Notes: a model not told the origin generated them from the sequence alone. 36,330 nt of DNA from Halobacteriales archaeon QS_8_65_32 (GCA_003022925.1 PXRY01000122.1:31104-67433), one strand, 5' to 3'; positions 7,823 to 15,964 are shown, counted from the first letter of the stretch. A program made the numbers and translations.

Positions 7823-8944
7823 ATGAGTTCGCGTCTCGACGGTCTCGCAGGTCTCGATGTCGGCGCGCGCGCACGACGGGTCCGGACGGTCGCGGGCGCG
7901 ATCGTCCACGAGGTGCGCGCCGAGAGCATCACGTTCATGGCCGGTTCGATCGCCTACCACGCGTTCGTCTCGCTGTTGGCCCCTGTTGATCCTCGTTCTC
8001 GCAGTCATCTCGACGATCGGCGATCGGCGCTTAGAGGAGGGGTTCATAACCTTCGCCGGGGCGGTGCTCACGCCGAACACCGGCGGCGTCTTGATGCGCG
8101 AACTCGAACGGGCGGGGACACAAACGGGCGTGTCGGTCGCTGGCGTGGTCGTACTACTGTGGGGAACGCTCCGCATCTTTCGCGGGCTCGACCGGGCGTT
8201 TTCGGACATCTACGAGACCGAGGCCCACAACTCGGTGGCCGATCAGGTGGCGGATGGTACGCTCGTTCTCCTGACGTTCTGTCTCGCGCTCGTCGCGGGG
8301 TGGGGCATGAACGCGGTGCTCTCGCGGTACGGGCCGGGCTTACTCGTCGGCGCTACTCGACAGGTCGTCCTGGTTTTCGGGCTTGCGATCACGTTCTTTC
8401 CGGTGTATTACGTCTTTCCCGACACGGACGTTACGGTGCGGGAAGTCCTCCCGGGCGCGTTCGTCGCCGCGATCGGTTTGACGGCGCTCGAGGCTGCCTT
8501 CCGGCTGTACGTGGGGTTCAAATCGCCCGAATCGAGCGTCGTCACGGGCATCTTGATCTTGCTCACGTGGCTGTACTTCAGTGGCCTAGTCGTGTTACTC
8601 GGCGCGGTCTGTAACGCCGTCCTCTCGAATCGGAGCCGGGACGTCAGCATCGAGCCGGTGATCGGCGGGATTTTCCCCCCGATCGCGCCGAGGAGGTCGC
8701 CGAGCGATGCGAGCACTTGCTCGCGAGCCTCCGGGAACTGGATGCGAACCTCGCGGCCGGAACCGGGATCGACATCGCCGGGGACGACGGCGAGGCACAC
8801 CTGCCGCCGCCGCGCCGGGTGGAAATCGACGACGGGACGGCGAGTGCGATACCCGGTGACGGGGTCGTGAGCCTCGCGATCGAGTGGGACCCGCGAGAGA
8901 CGGCGAAGACTGACGACGCTGCCGAGAGCGTCCAAATGGGCTGA
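7823..8944 (+). pseudogene. YihY/BrkB family membrane protein, two frameshifts
   Basis: The frame opening at ATG 7823 (MSSRLDGLAGLDVG...) encodes the family's first helix (FMAGSIAYHAFVSLL). It then loses register at a CCCC run (7980-7983); with one C fewer, LLALLILVLAVISTIGD reads straight on. The middle (7984 to about 8675) is intact, with several membrane segments (FFPVYYVFPD, ILILLTWLYFSGLVVLLGA). A second shift occurs at a CCCCCC run (8675-8680), after which DRAEEVAERCEHLLASLREL continues to the TGA at 8944. BrkB/YihY proteins are inner-membrane proteins of uncertain function, once mistaken for RNase BN. A TTTTGTC box lies 27 nt before the ATG. This may be a decayed gene or homopolymer sequence errors. 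Confidence 0.8.
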
Positions 8945-9016
8945 GACATGCGACGAGGCGGCGGCAACGTCCGAATACCGGCACTCCGGTTCGTCAGCAC
9001 ACGGATCGAGAGCAAC

Positions 9017-9038
9017 TGCACCGGCCGGGATTCGAACC
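9017..9038 (-). repeat. Partial copy of the tRNA-Gly 3' end
   Basis: TGCACCGGCCGGGATTCGAA and the two bases after it match the 3' end of the tRNA-Gly at 9171-9192 at 20 of 22 positions, in the same orientation and 154 bp away. No cloverleaf can be completed: the T-stem mispairs, and no anticodon arm follows. It looks like an attachment-site scar or a tRNA remnant. Confidence 0.6.
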
Positions 9039-9099
9039 ACGCTCGGATGTTCCTGCTCGCTCGCTTCACTTACTGTGCGGGCTGCGATTGATTCGACTC

Positions 9100-9118
9100 G
9101 CAAACGCGAAGCGTTTGC
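9100..9118. repeat. Perfect hairpin with 3-nt loop
   Basis: GCAAACGC and GCGTTTGC form an 8-bp stem around GAA, between the tRNA fragment and the intact tRNA-Gly. It has the same architecture as the hairpins at 2264-2405. Confidence 0.6.
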
Positions 9119-9170
9119 TCACCCAGGTCAATGCTATGAAGATCGATGGCTCAATCTGAAAGCAGAAGCA

Positions 9171-9241
9171 TGCGCCGGCCGGGATTTGAACCCGGGTTAA
9201 TGGCTTGGAAGGCCATTGTCATACCACTAGACCACCGGCGC
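9171..9241 (-). tRNA. tRNA-Gly (anticodon TCC)
   Basis: On the minus strand the acceptor GCGCCGG pairs with CCGGCGC, with discriminator A. The anticodon arm is ATGGC-CTTCCAA-GCCAT, giving anticodon TCC. The T arm GGGTTCAAATCCC is standard. CCA is not encoded and no intron is seen. Confidence 0.95.
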
Positions 9242-9378
9242 TCACTCCGTTCGCGCCGTACTCCCGCTCGCTTCGTTCGCGGGACCACCGACGCGCAGTT
9301 CGCAAGCCGTGAGTTGCCGAGCGCGGAGTAAGACGCTTTCCTTTCGCACCACGACGTAGCTCGACAACTCTCGCCTGA

Positions 9379-10083
9379 TCACTCGGACGCGCTGACTTCA
9401 CCGAAGCAGTTCCCGTGCGAGCGATACGTCCGCTCAATGTCGAGGCTACTCGCCGCCAGATCACGGTCGAACTCCCCGAGATCGTAGATGTGGTAGTAGC
9501 GGGGCACGGTCTCGCCGTCCGGCAGCGTCCAGTCGATCGTCGCGTCGAAACCCTCCAATCGGTCGAATCGGTCGTGGCTCACCGACCAGACGCTCACAAG
9601 CGCGCGTCCACCGGGTGCGAGCACCCGCGCGAGTTCTTCCAGGCTTGCGATCCGAGCCTCGCGATCCGGCAAGTGATGCACCGTCGCGATCGAGAGCGCG
9701 AGATCGATCCGCCCGGAACCGAGAGGCAATCGCGCGGCGTCGCTTTGCACGAGGGCAAGCGCGCCGTCGTAACCGCGTTCGGCCGCACGTTTCCGGGCTT
9801 CGCCCAGCACCTCGGCGCTCGCGTCCACGCCGAGCACCCGTTCGACCCGCTCGGCGAGGGAACCGGCATGGCGGCCGTTCCCACAGCCGACGTCGAGGCC
9901 GATCCGTCCGTCTCCCGCCCGCTCGCCCTCGTCTTCGCTCTCGTTTCCGGCGGATCGCCCGTTCTCGCTTCGTTCGATGAAGTCGGTGACGTCCTCCCAG
10001 GGGTGTGTGCGCGTCCGTGCGAAGTGGGCCGCGATGCGGTCGTAGGTCTCTCGGACGCCCCGACGGCTTCGGACCCGATCCAT
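9379..10083 (-). CDS. SAM-dependent methyltransferase, Trm9/ALKBH8-like
   Basis: A 234-residue class I methyltransferase. Motif I is LDVGCGNGRH, followed by the acidic VLGVDAS strand and the IATVHHLPD region. Outside the core it has features I associate with Trm9 and the ALKBH8 methyltransferase domain: an N-terminal YDRIAAHFARTRTHPW and, near the end, VPRYYHIYDLGEF. Those enzymes methylate 5-carboxymethyluridine at the tRNA wobble position. I infer a similar tRNA role, but haloarchaeal members are usually annotated only as methyltransferases. A short acidic loop (about residues 39-57) separates the N-terminal helix from motif I. ATG 10083 is preferred over 10143, whose extra 20 residues look non-coding. 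Confidence 0.75.
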   Translation of the reverse strand: MDRVRSRRGVRETYDRIAAHFARTRTHPWEDVTDFIERSENGRSAGNESEDEGERAGDGRIGLDVGCGNGRHAGSLAERVERVLGVDASAEVLGEARKRAAERGYDGALALVQSDAARLPLGSGRIDLALSIATVHHLPDREARIASLEELARVLAPGGRALVSVWSVSHDRFDRLEGFDATIDWTLPDGETVPRYYHIYDLGEFDRDLAASSLDIERTYRSHGNCFGEVSASE

Positions 10084-10189
10084 ACCCCTGCTTCGAGTCG
10101 CTTCGTGAAACCCGCACTGGTACGTTCGCCCGATCTTCGACAACGCTCGTTCGGACCTCGACGAAACTCGCCCAGGTCGCGTTACGCGA

Positions 10190-10209
10190 ATCGGTTCGTA
10201 CGAACCGAT
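10190..10209. promoter_or_regulatory. Perfect 20-bp palindrome
   Basis: ATCGGTTCGTACGAACCGAT is its own reverse complement. It lies between the stop of the minus-strand gene at 10224 and the methyltransferase start at 10083, so it is a candidate operator or RNA hairpin. No T-run follows on either strand. Confidence 0.5.
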
Positions 10210-10223
10210 CCGTGCAAGCCGAC

Positions 10224-11042
10224 TCAGGCGAACAGCAGAAAGGAGCCGTACGCGAGGGTAAGCATGATTGCAGCGTGTTTCGCCCCGTCGGCGAGGTCGC
10301 CTTTCGCCATCTGGCCGGCGACGAAGCCCGACGCCGCGCCTTGGATCGCCGCGGTGTGAAACAGCAGCGTGACGTACGCCCTCTTCTGTGCGTCGGTGAG
10401 TCCGACCGCACGGCCGCCGATCCCGCCGTCCCCGAGCGTTGCCGGCTCAGTGGTGATAACGACCATCGTGTAGGGGTGTCGCACCCAGTACCGCTCGCGT
10501 TCTTCGATGCCCTCGCTGGCCTCGAACGTCGCGAGCGGGCCGTGTGCGTCGGCGTCGTAGGCGTCTGCGAACCCGGCGCGCCGGCCCGATCCGAGCGCGC
10601 GTCGCAGACGATCGAACAGGCCCCCACCCATCCCGAGGTCGCCGTCGTCGCTCGTTCGACCGTCGTCCGCGTAGCCGCCGCTGGCACGACCGCCCGGCGA
10701 GCGACTGGAGTGATCGTCGGCCCCCCGCCCTTTCGGAAGGGAAGCCGATCGGCCGGCGTCGGGTTCGTGCTCGCCGGCGGTCGCCGACCGGTCGGTCCAG
10801 AGTCCCTCCTTGGCGTCGGCGTCCGCGGCGTCACGAGCGTCGGAGCGACCCGTACCGTCCGGGGCAGCCTCGTCGCCGGCATTGGTCGAATCGAGTCCGA
10901 GAGGCGGTCGCGTGCCCCGGTTTCGGGGTTTGGGGCCATCGGCACCGCGGTGGTCGCCCGACGCCGATGGGACCCCGGGCTCGGCGTCGTCGGTCTCGGT
11001 TCGGGCGCTCGGGTCCGGTTCCCGGTCCGTTCGGTCGTCCAT
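10224..11042 (-). CDS. Membrane protein with FlaJ/TadC-like C-terminal end
   Basis: A 272-residue protein. The first 160 or so residues are low-complexity and rich in Asp, Gly, Ser and Arg with no recognisable fold. A segment EERERYWVRHPYTMVVI recalls the start of the domain in haloarchaeal TadA/PilB-type secretion ATPases. The end, LLFHTAAIQGAASGFVAGQM then GDLADGAKHAAIMLTLAYG, strongly recalls the last two helices of archaeal FlaJ/TadC membrane-platform proteins. No Walker motifs and no other FlaJ helices are present. It may be a stand-alone accessory of a type IV pilus machine or a gene shrunken by deletion. It is monocistronic, with an AT-rich stretch (11125-11155) about 90 nt upstream. 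Confidence 0.55.
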   Translation of the reverse strand: MDDRTDREPDPSARTETDDAEPGVPSASGDHRGADGPKPRNRGTRPPLGLDSTNAGDEAAPDGTGRSDARDAADADAKEGLWTDRSATAGEHEPDAGRSASLPKGRGADDHSSRSPGGRASGGYADDGRTSDDGDLGMGGGLFDRLRRALGSGRRAGFADAYDADAHGPLATFEASEGIEERERYWVRHPYTMVVITTEPATLGDGGIGGRAVGLTDAQKRAYVTLLFHTAAIQGAASGFVAGQMAKGDLADGAKHAAIMLTLAYGSFLLFA

Positions 11043-11124
11043 TCTGCAGGTCCCGCCCGCCGCGAACCGCGCGCCGACCGCTGGCGGCTCCCCGGCAGGT
11101 CGATCAGGGAGGGGTTGTCCCCTC

Positions 11125-11155
11125 GTCGGTTAAATATATTAGCAATCGAGTGTTC
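11125..11155. promoter_or_regulatory. AT-rich intergenic stretch, possible promoter
   Basis: GTTAAATATATTAGCAATCG and GAAATATTTAC stand out in a GC-rich 284-nt divergent gap between the genes starting at 11042 (minus) and 11327 (plus). TATA-like sequence is available on both strands, but the spacing to either start codon is long (80 nt or more). Confidence 0.35.
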
Positions 11156-11326
11156 GAAATATTTACAGGCGAACGATGCGGCAGCGCGGACGCCTCGTAC
11201 CGTCGCGTTCGGTCGGAACTGAGAGTCGAGTTCGGTGGACCGATCGGGCGATCGCGGACGGAAAACTTTCGATCCCGGAGGTGGCGTTACGTTCATGCTC
11301 CCTGAAATCGTAACGCGGAGCACGGA

Positions 11327-11800
11327 ATGAGGCGCGATTATTTCAGCGTGGAGATCCGCAACGCGGGTACGGGGGACGCCGAGAGGGACAAAGCGCCCGA
11401 ACGGCCGACGATCGATATCGCGTTCGACGGCCCGGAGGCGGCGCTCGACGATCGACTAACGAACACGGGGGAAAGTCGCCCTTCGCCGGCGATCGACATG
11501 ACGTATCGACTGCTCGATCCCGCCGACGACCCAGACGCCAGCGGCGTGATCGGCGTTACTGACCGTCAGACCGGCGACTTCCTGCTCGAAGCGAACGTCG
11601 GCGTTTCCCGCGTGTTCGAGTTCGTCCAGGCGGCCCGCGAGTACGGCAAGCGAACCGACGGCACCGACCGGTATGGGGTGCGAGTGACCCGCGGGGAAGG
11701 CGAGGTCGCCCGTCACGACAAATCAACCTTCCTCGTCTACAACGAGGAGGGAAACCTCGCGCGCCGTCACAGCCTCATTCCGAGCGGCGTCGAACTCTGA
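11327..11800 (+). CDS. DUF5793-type haloarchaeal protein
   Basis: A 157-residue soluble acidic protein that I recognise as a conserved haloarchaeal family (DUF5793 as best I recall). Landmarks are the N-terminal MRRDYFSVEIRN, the central TDRQTGDFLLEANVGVSRVFEFVQAAREYG, and the C-terminal TFLVYNEEGNLARRHSLIPSGVEL. It has no signal peptide or membrane segment and no catalytic motif that I can name. Function is unknown. It is transcribed alone, with a 220-nt gap after it in which I see nothing except short T-runs (CTCCTTTTCGG) that could end transcription. Confidence 0.7.
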   Translation: MRRDYFSVEIRNAGTGDAERDKAPERPTIDIAFDGPEAALDDRLTNTGESRPSPAIDMTYRLLDPADDPDASGVIGVTDRQTGDFLLEANVGVSRVFEFVQAAREYGKRTDGTDRYGVRVTRGEGEVARHDKSTFLVYNEEGNLARRHSLIPSGVEL

Positions 11801-12020
11801 TTCGCTTTCCATCGAGATCCGTCTCCTTTTCGGCGCTCTTTGTTCCTGCTTCGATCGCTCGGTAGCCCTCCTAGATTTCGTCGTGCGTGCGCCCCGCTTG
11901 GTCTTGCTCCCCGAGTCCGGGTCGTCAGCTCCGGATTTTAGGCGCTCGATACCGAGCGACCGCCACCGGCTCCGGGCGACCGTCGGTTTCCGGTCGTCGG
12001 TTCTCGGCCGTCGATTCCAG

Positions 12021-12584
12021 CTATCGGTTCTCGTCTCTCCGGTAATCGAGGCGATCGCGCCACGACCCGAATACTCCGAGTCCGGGCGCGCCGTCGAGAA
12101 CCCAGAGGATCGTCACCGCGAGCGCGAGGCCGAACTGGGCGAGTACCCACGGGGAGAAGTCGAGGCTCGCGAAATGGGCGAGAAAACCGCCCTCGTCGCC
12201 GTACGGCGGCGGCGGGAGCAGCGGCCAGGCGAGAAAGGAGGCGAAGGCATAGCGGCCGGCGAGCACCGGGCCGATCGCGTCGCCGGCGAGATGGGAGCAG
12301 TAGCCGACCCCGAAAGCGACCGCGAGCTCCGAGTGCTCGCGTCGGCGACAGTAGATTCCCACGAGCAAAAGCACGACGCCGGCGACGAGAAGCGAGTGGG
12401 CAAGCGAACGACCGCTCGGCAGCACGCCGAAACTCCACGCGAGGGGTTTGTCGACGAGATCGGGGAACTGCGTACCGAAGACGGCGGCGAGTGCCGGGAG
12501 ACCGGTCGGCCCACGGCCGTACCGAACGCGGGCGAACGCCGAATAACAGGCGTATCCCACCGCGAGGTGTCCCCAGGGCCACAT
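12021..12584 (-). CDS. YdjM/DUF457-like metal-dependent membrane hydrolase family protein
   Basis: A 187-residue membrane protein starting MWPWGHLAVGY. The pattern WGHLAVGY...FGTQFPDLVDKP...RSLAHSLL...GVGYCSHLAGDAI matches the YdjM/LexA-regulated, predicted membrane-bound metal-dependent hydrolase family: conserved His and Asp residues (H6, the FPDLVDKP aspartates, HS, HLAGD) next to four or so hydrophobic helices. The reaction is not known for the family. The longer frame starting at 12668 adds 28 residues of implausible sequence, so ATG 12584 is preferred. It is divergent from the phosphohexomutase gene, sharing a 185-nt upstream gap. Confidence 0.75.
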   Translation of the reverse strand: MWPWGHLAVGYACYSAFARVRYGRGPTGLPALAAVFGTQFPDLVDKPLAWSFGVLPSGRSLAHSLLVAGVVLLLVGIYCRRREHSELAVAFGVGYCSHLAGDAIGPVLAGRYAFASFLAWPLLPPPPYGDEGGFLAHFASLDFSPWVLAQFGLALAVTILWVLDGAPGLGVFGSWRDRLDYRRDENR

Positions 12585-12740
12585 ACGAGCACCGAGACGG
12601 CAGGGACGGTTAGGCACGTCGAAGCCGAGCGGGACAGACCGAGAACGGACGAAAGCGGCGGCGAGCACGACCCCGACCGTAGCTCCGAGCAGGGATACGA
12701 GGACGAGCGAGCGCGAGCCCGGCCGGCGCGTCGAGGAGGC

Positions 12741-12746
12741 TCTAAG
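12741..12746 (+). promoter_or_regulatory. Probable TATA box of the phosphohexomutase gene
   Basis: TCTAAG is centred about 26 nt before ATG 12770, as for a leaderless transcript. It supports 12770 rather than GTG 12755 as the start. Confidence 0.4.
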
Positions 12747-12769
12747 TAGTCGGCGTGAAAACGAACCGT

Positions 12770-14506
12770 ATGACGCTCTTCGGAACGGCGGGGATCCGCG
12801 GCGACGCGACCGAACGCGTCACGCCGGAGCTCGCGCTGGCGGTCGGGCGTGCCGTCGGCGTCGACGCCGCGAACGCACACGAGGCCGGCGGCGACGCGCA
12901 CGGTGAAGGCGGCGATCGGGACCGTGATCGGAACCCGGACCGTGATCGAAGTTCGGATGCCGACGACGAAGGGAGCGAGCGCGACGGACGCCGTTCGGTC
13001 GGGGACGACGCCGACGGGAAAGACACCGGCGGGGACCGCGTTCGTAGCTTTGCAGGTTCGGCGGGGACCGACGGGGTCGTGATCGCACGCGACGGGCGGG
13101 TCACCGGCCCCGCGCTCGCCGCCGCGCTCGAAGCGGGGATCGAGAGCGCGGGCGCGCGGGTCTATCGGGCCGGCCGGCTCCCGACGCCAGCCCTTGCCTA
13201 TGCCTCCCGGGGTCGCTGGGGGGTGATGATCACCGCGAGCCACAATCCACCCGCGGACAACGGCATCAAGTGTTTCAGCAACGGCGAGGAGGTAGACCGC
13301 GCGATCGAAGAACGGATCGAAGAGCGGATCGCCGAGGGTATCGGCCCCGCGGCCTGGAACGAGTGGGAGACCAGCGAGGCGGTCGATCCCCTGGTGCGGT
13401 ACCGGAAGGCGGTCGCGGCGTACGCTCGCGGGCACGGGGCCGCCCTGGAGGGGCTTACCGTCGCCGTCGACTGTGCGAACGGGGTTTCCGGCTTCGCGAC
13501 GCCCCAAGTCCTGCGAGCGCTCGGCGCGGAGGTACTGGCGCTGGGCGCGAACGTCGACGGCTTCTTTCCCGGGCGGGAAAGCAAGCCTACGGAAGAAAGC
13601 CTCGCCGACCTCCGGGCGTTCGTCGCCGACCGCTCGGACGACGATACCGGCGAGGGGGAGGCCGGGAGCGCGAACGAGGGTGAGGACGGCAGCGGTCGCG
13701 CTGGCAGGAACGACCGGGAGACGAGAGGAATCGATTTAGCGATCGCCCACGACGGCGATGGCGATCGGGTGGTCGTCCTCGACGGCAATGGGGAGATTAT
13801 CCATGAGGACACGATCGTCGCGATCCTCGCCGAGCACTACGTGCGCGCGAGCGACGCGGACGATCCGGTGGTCGTCACGACGCCGAACGCCTCCTCGCGG
13901 ATCGACGAGCGCGTGCTCGCGGCGGGCGGCCGGATCGAGCGCATCCGATTAGGAGCGCTGCACGAAGGGATCGCGGCGGCGATCGAGAACGGGTCGGCCG
14001 AGACCGAAGTCGCCTTCGCGGCCGAGCCCTGGAAGCATATTCACACGTCTTTGGGCCCTTGGATCGACGGCGTGGCGAGCGCAGCGGTCCTCGCCCGACT
14101 GGTCGCCGATCGGGGCCTCCCCCTTCTGCGGGGACCGGTAACCGAACGTCCCTACGAGAAAAGCGAAGTGCGCTGTCCGGACAGGGCGAAAGAGGCCGCG
14201 ATGCAGCGTTTGGAGACGAGTCTCCCCGAGGCCTTTCCTGACGCGGCGGTCACGACCGGACACGGAGTTCGACTGGATCTCGGCGTCGACGACGGCAGTG
14301 AGGACGGCCGAACCGAGATCGATGCGGCCAGCGACGACGCGGGCGATGCGAGCAATGGAGACGATGGGGGCGGCTGGGTGCTCGTCCGGCCGAGCGGGAC
14401 CGAACCGTACCTCAGGCTCTACGTCGAGCACGAGGCAGTCGGCGACGTGCTCGACCGCGTCCGCGAAACGATCGAGACTGCGGTCACCGAAACCGAAACC
14501 GAGTGA
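12770..14506 (+). CDS. glmM: Phosphoglucosamine mutase / phosphohexomutase with acidic insertions
   Basis: A 578-residue alpha-D-phosphohexomutase, which interconverts sugar-6-phosphate and sugar-1-phosphate (glucosamine, mannose or glucose phosphates). All landmarks are present: GTAGIRG near the start, the phosphoserine loop TASHNPP (155-161), the Mg-binding DGDGDR (328-333) and the phosphate-binding RPSGTEP (540-546). The family is usually about 450 residues. The excess comes from three low-complexity Asp/Gly/Arg/Ser insertions at about 38-101, 289-320 and 506-534, which fall between core elements and so probably loop out. Archaeal GlmM feeds UDP-GlcNAc synthesis for glycosylation, but substrate choice cannot be read here. 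Phosphopentomutase-like activity next to a nucleoside locus is a further possibility. Confidence 0.85.
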   Translation: MTLFGTAGIRGDATERVTPELALAVGRAVGVDAANAHEAGGDAHGEGGDRDRDRNPDRDRSSDADDEGSERDGRRSVGDDADGKDTGGDRVRSFAGSAGTDGVVIARDGRVTGPALAAALEAGIESAGARVYRAGRLPTPALAYASRGRWGVMITASHNPPADNGIKCFSNGEEVDRAIEERIEERIAEGIGPAAWNEWETSEAVDPLVRYRKAVAAYARGHGAALEGLTVAVDCANGVSGFATPQVLRALGAEVLALGANVDGFFPGRESKPTEESLADLRAFVADRSDDDTGEGEAGSANEGEDGSGRAGRNDRETRGIDLAIAHDGDGDRVVVLDGNGEIIHEDTIVAILAEHYVRASDADDPVVVTTPNASSRIDERVLAAGGRIERIRLGALHEGIAAAIENGSAETEVAFAAEPWKHIHTSLGPWIDGVASAAVLARLVADRGLPLLRGPVTERPYEKSEVRCPDRAKEAAMQRLETSLPEAFPDAAVTTGHGVRLDLGVDDGSEDGRTEIDAASDDAGDASNGDDGGGWVLVRPSGTEPYLRLYVEHEAVGDVLDRVRETIETAVTETETE

Positions 14507-14631
14507 GGCTATGGCAACGAGGAGCCGACCACCGCGGAACCCATCGGTACGAAACCGATAGAAGCGACGGAATCTAACCGTTGCTGATCGATGCTGGTCG
14601 ACGCCGATCGAGAACCAAACGATTCGACGGG

Positions 14632-14637
14632 CTTAAA
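14632..14637 (+). promoter_or_regulatory. Probable TATA box of the BMP lipoprotein gene
   Basis: CTTAAA is centred about 28 nt before ATG 14663, the leaderless spacing. It supports the internal ATG over the upstream in-frame start at 14591. Confidence 0.5.
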
Positions 14638-14662
14638 CTCCCGTCGTTTGTCACCCACGCTT

Positions 14663-15862
14663 ATGGGAGACGACGGTTCCAGACGGCGATTCTTAGGGGC
14701 GGTGGGGACGATCGGCGCGCTCGGCCTCGCCGGGTGTACGACCGGCGGCGGTGGCTCCGGCGGTTCTGAGGGTTCGGGTTCCGGCGGGGAGTCAGGCGGT
14801 TCGAGTGGTTCGAACGGCTCCGGGTCTGGCGGCGGCTCGGAATCGAACGCCTCGAACGGGTCGGGATCGGGCAACGAGTCAGGCGGTTCGGGGTCGGGGA
14901 GGTCGGACGTGAACGTCGGGATGGTGTACGCGCTCGGCGGCCTCGGCGACAAGTCTTTTAATGACGCGGCGAACCGCGGCGTCCAGCGCGCCGCCGAGGA
15001 ACTCGGCATCGAGTTCACCCAGGCACAGCCGAGTTCCGAGTCGGAGTTCGCCACCTTCCAGCGTCGCTTCGCCCAGTCGCAGAACCCCGCTTACGACTTG
15101 ATCTGTGCGATCGGCTTCCTCCAGAAAGGTGCCGTCGAGGAGAACGCCGCGAATTTCTCCGATCAGAACTTCATGATCGTCGACGAGACGGTCGACGCGA
15201 GCAACGTCGCGAGCTACGCGTTCAAGGAAGAACAGGGTTCCTTTCAGGTCGGCCATCTGGCGGGGCTCATGACGACTCGGCAGTTCAGTGCCGGCGGGGG
15301 CGAGACGACCCCCGACCAACCACAGGTCGGATTCGTCGGCGGCGTCGACTCGCCGCTCATCCGCAAGTTTCAGGCCGGTTACGAGGCCGGCGTCAACTAC
15401 GCGAACGAGAACGCCGAGGTCGCGGTCGCGTACGTCGGCAGCTTCTCGGACCCGGCCGGCGGCAGGGAGGCGGCGATCTCGATGTACGACAACGGTGCGG
15501 ACGTCGTCTATCACTCCTCGGGCGCGACGGGTGCGGGGGTCTTTCAGGCCGCCCAGCAGAACGGCCGGTATGCGATCGGGGTCGACTCCGATCAGTCGGC
15601 CACCGAACCGAACTTCGCGAACGTGATCCTCGCGAGCATGGTCAAGCGGGTCGAGCGGGCGGTTTTTACCTCGATCGAGAACGTGGTGAACGACAGTTTC
15701 AGTGGCGGCGAGGTAACGAGCTTAGGGCTCGAACGGAACGGCGTCGAAGCCGTCTACGGTCAGCAATTAGGCCCCGAGATCCCCGAGGAAGTCAAATCGG
15801 CGCTCGAAGAGTCCCGACAGGGGATCGTCAACGGCGATATCTCGGTGCCGACCGAACCCTAA
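14663..15862 (+). CDS. BMP family nucleoside-binding Tat lipoprotein
   Basis: A 399-residue substrate-binding protein of the BMP/PnrA (TmpC) family, which binds purine and pyrimidine nucleosides for ABC importers. The N-terminus MGDDGSRRRFLGAVG is a Tat signal, ending in a lipobox LAGC (Cys25), so the protein should be lipid-anchored on the outer face of the membrane. A Gly/Ser/Asn-rich tether of about 55 residues follows, then the binding domain beginning VGMVYALGGLGDKSFNDAANRG, with VGFVGGVDSPLIRKFQAGYEAG as the second-lobe landmark. The matching ATPase and permeases are encoded 4.1 kb downstream, separated by five other genes. Confidence 0.9.
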   Translation: MGDDGSRRRFLGAVGTIGALGLAGCTTGGGGSGGSEGSGSGGESGGSSGSNGSGSGGGSESNASNGSGSGNESGGSGSGRSDVNVGMVYALGGLGDKSFNDAANRGVQRAAEELGIEFTQAQPSSESEFATFQRRFAQSQNPAYDLICAIGFLQKGAVEENAANFSDQNFMIVDETVDASNVASYAFKEEQGSFQVGHLAGLMTTRQFSAGGGETTPDQPQVGFVGGVDSPLIRKFQAGYEAGVNYANENAEVAVAYVGSFSDPAGGREAAISMYDNGADVVYHSSGATGAGVFQAAQQNGRYAIGVDSDQSATEPNFANVILASMVKRVERAVFTSIENVVNDSFSGGEVTSLGLERNGVEAVYGQQLGPEIPEEVKSALEESRQGIVNGDISVPTEP

Positions 15863-15964
15863 CGGTCGGCTCGAATCGCTTTCGTCCGCCGTAGCTACGG
15901 TGTGTCGATCACGCCGAGAGCCGGTATCCGATTCGCTCGACGCGCTCAACGCGCTCGACGGCAG

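Noticed and set aside
7583-7874. Upstream extension of the Tat beta-helix protein
   Set aside because: The extra 97 residues are basic and would place the Tat signal more than 140 residues from the start; ATG 7583 is more credible.
9017-9060. Second tRNA gene
   Set aside because: Only the 3' tail matches; T-stem pairing fails and no anticodon arm can be drawn.
9461-11323. 620-residue open frame on the minus strand
   Set aside because: It overlaps the methyltransferase and FlaJ-like genes in another frame; its product is basic and Arg/Pro/Ser-rich, typical of a high-GC shadow frame.
12113-13507. 464-residue minus-strand frame across the phosphohexomutase start
   Set aside because: Antisense to recognised motifs of the phosphohexomutase, with Arg/Ser-rich composition and no family resemblance.
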